Assembly: GCF_022884085.1 (NCBI RefSeq)
Contig: NZ_JAGGCS010000005.1
Location: 280,331 to 344,330 of the forward strand
Source: Paenirhizobium cremeum
Lineage (GTDB): Bacteria; Pseudomonadota; Alphaproteobacteria; Rhizobiales; Rhizobiaceae
DNA: 64,000 bases
Reading direction: 5' to 3'
Under the pieces are notes generated by a model. It was not told the DNA's origin and did not search any database. It saw only the letters and a program-made list of their open reading frames with translations. The translations under genes and the position numbers were made by a program. This document shows, piece after piece, positions 63,945 through 64,000 of this stretch (position 1 is its first letter; the number at the start of each line of letters is the position of its first letter).

Positions 63945-64000
63945 CGGGGAAGCCATACGTGGCAACGGCAGCGGCGACGTGCGGGGAACGGATGGTACCG

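Noticed and set aside
58569..64000. Search by eye for a second copy of the tRNA-Thr 3' end marking the right end of the element.
   Set aside because: None seen; the element must continue past the window.

Overview
The window looks like chromosomal DNA of an alphaproteobacterium of the Rhizobiales, most likely Rhizobiaceae (Rhizobium, Agrobacterium, Sinorhizobium or a close relative). GC content is high. Gene content and order are those of rhizobial core chromosomes: rnj-mce-DUF1467-proS-lolC-lolD-dnaE, divK-pleD, rpmG through topA-dprA-plsY-pyrC-pyrB, gatCA and gatB, aroQ-accB-accC-aat, rne-amidase-PBP1a-prfB, and nadK. I cannot fix the genus. There is no rRNA, CRISPR array or transposase.

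Regions 0-16 kb: the tail of RNase J, methylmalonyl-CoA epimerase, a DUF1467 protein, a probable antisense-oriented small RNA (alpha-r9-like) beside proS, the LolC-LolD lipoprotein exporter, a 28-residue membrane peptide behind a LexA-type SOS box, the replicative polymerase DnaE, an L,D-transpeptidase, a YoaK-family membrane protein, SOS-controlled DinB, and the cell-cycle pair DivK/PleD. 16-29 kb: an AT-rich island with a structured RNA candidate, then a long minus-strand series: pyrB, a non-catalytic dihydroorotase homologue, plsY and dprA, followed by topA, rnr, DUF983, NUDIX, an MFS transporter and rpmG. 29-41 kb: AidB-like acyl-CoA dehydrogenase, small membrane proteins, ruvX, GatCAB amidotransferase subunits, several GNAT acetyltransferases, a frameshifted DUF1294 gene and the complex I accessory NDUFA12. 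41-58.4 kb: aat, acetyl-CoA carboxylase subunits, aroQ, a DsbA-like oxidoreductase, an aminotransferase, RNase E, peptidoglycan amidase, PBP1a, prfB with a programmed +1 frameshift, a Bcr/CflA efflux pump with its TetR regulator, and nadK.

From 58.5 kb to the right edge lies an integrated element. It starts in the 3' end of a tRNA-Thr(TGT) gene, carries a tyrosine integrase pointing inwards and a convergent cassette of small minus-strand genes (a Rha-type phage regulator, an HNH-like protein, a zinc-ribbon protein and unknowns). Its right end is outside the window.

The most interesting signals are two perfect GAAC-N7-GAAC LexA-type boxes. One lies next to dinB. The other is inside the promoter of a 28-residue single-helix peptide immediately upstream of dnaE, which resembles in size, topology and regulation the Caulobacter SOS division inhibitor SidA. 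Next are two small RNA candidates, the degenerate dihydroorotase next to pyrB, and the uncharacterised tRNA-Thr element with its repeats and palindromes.
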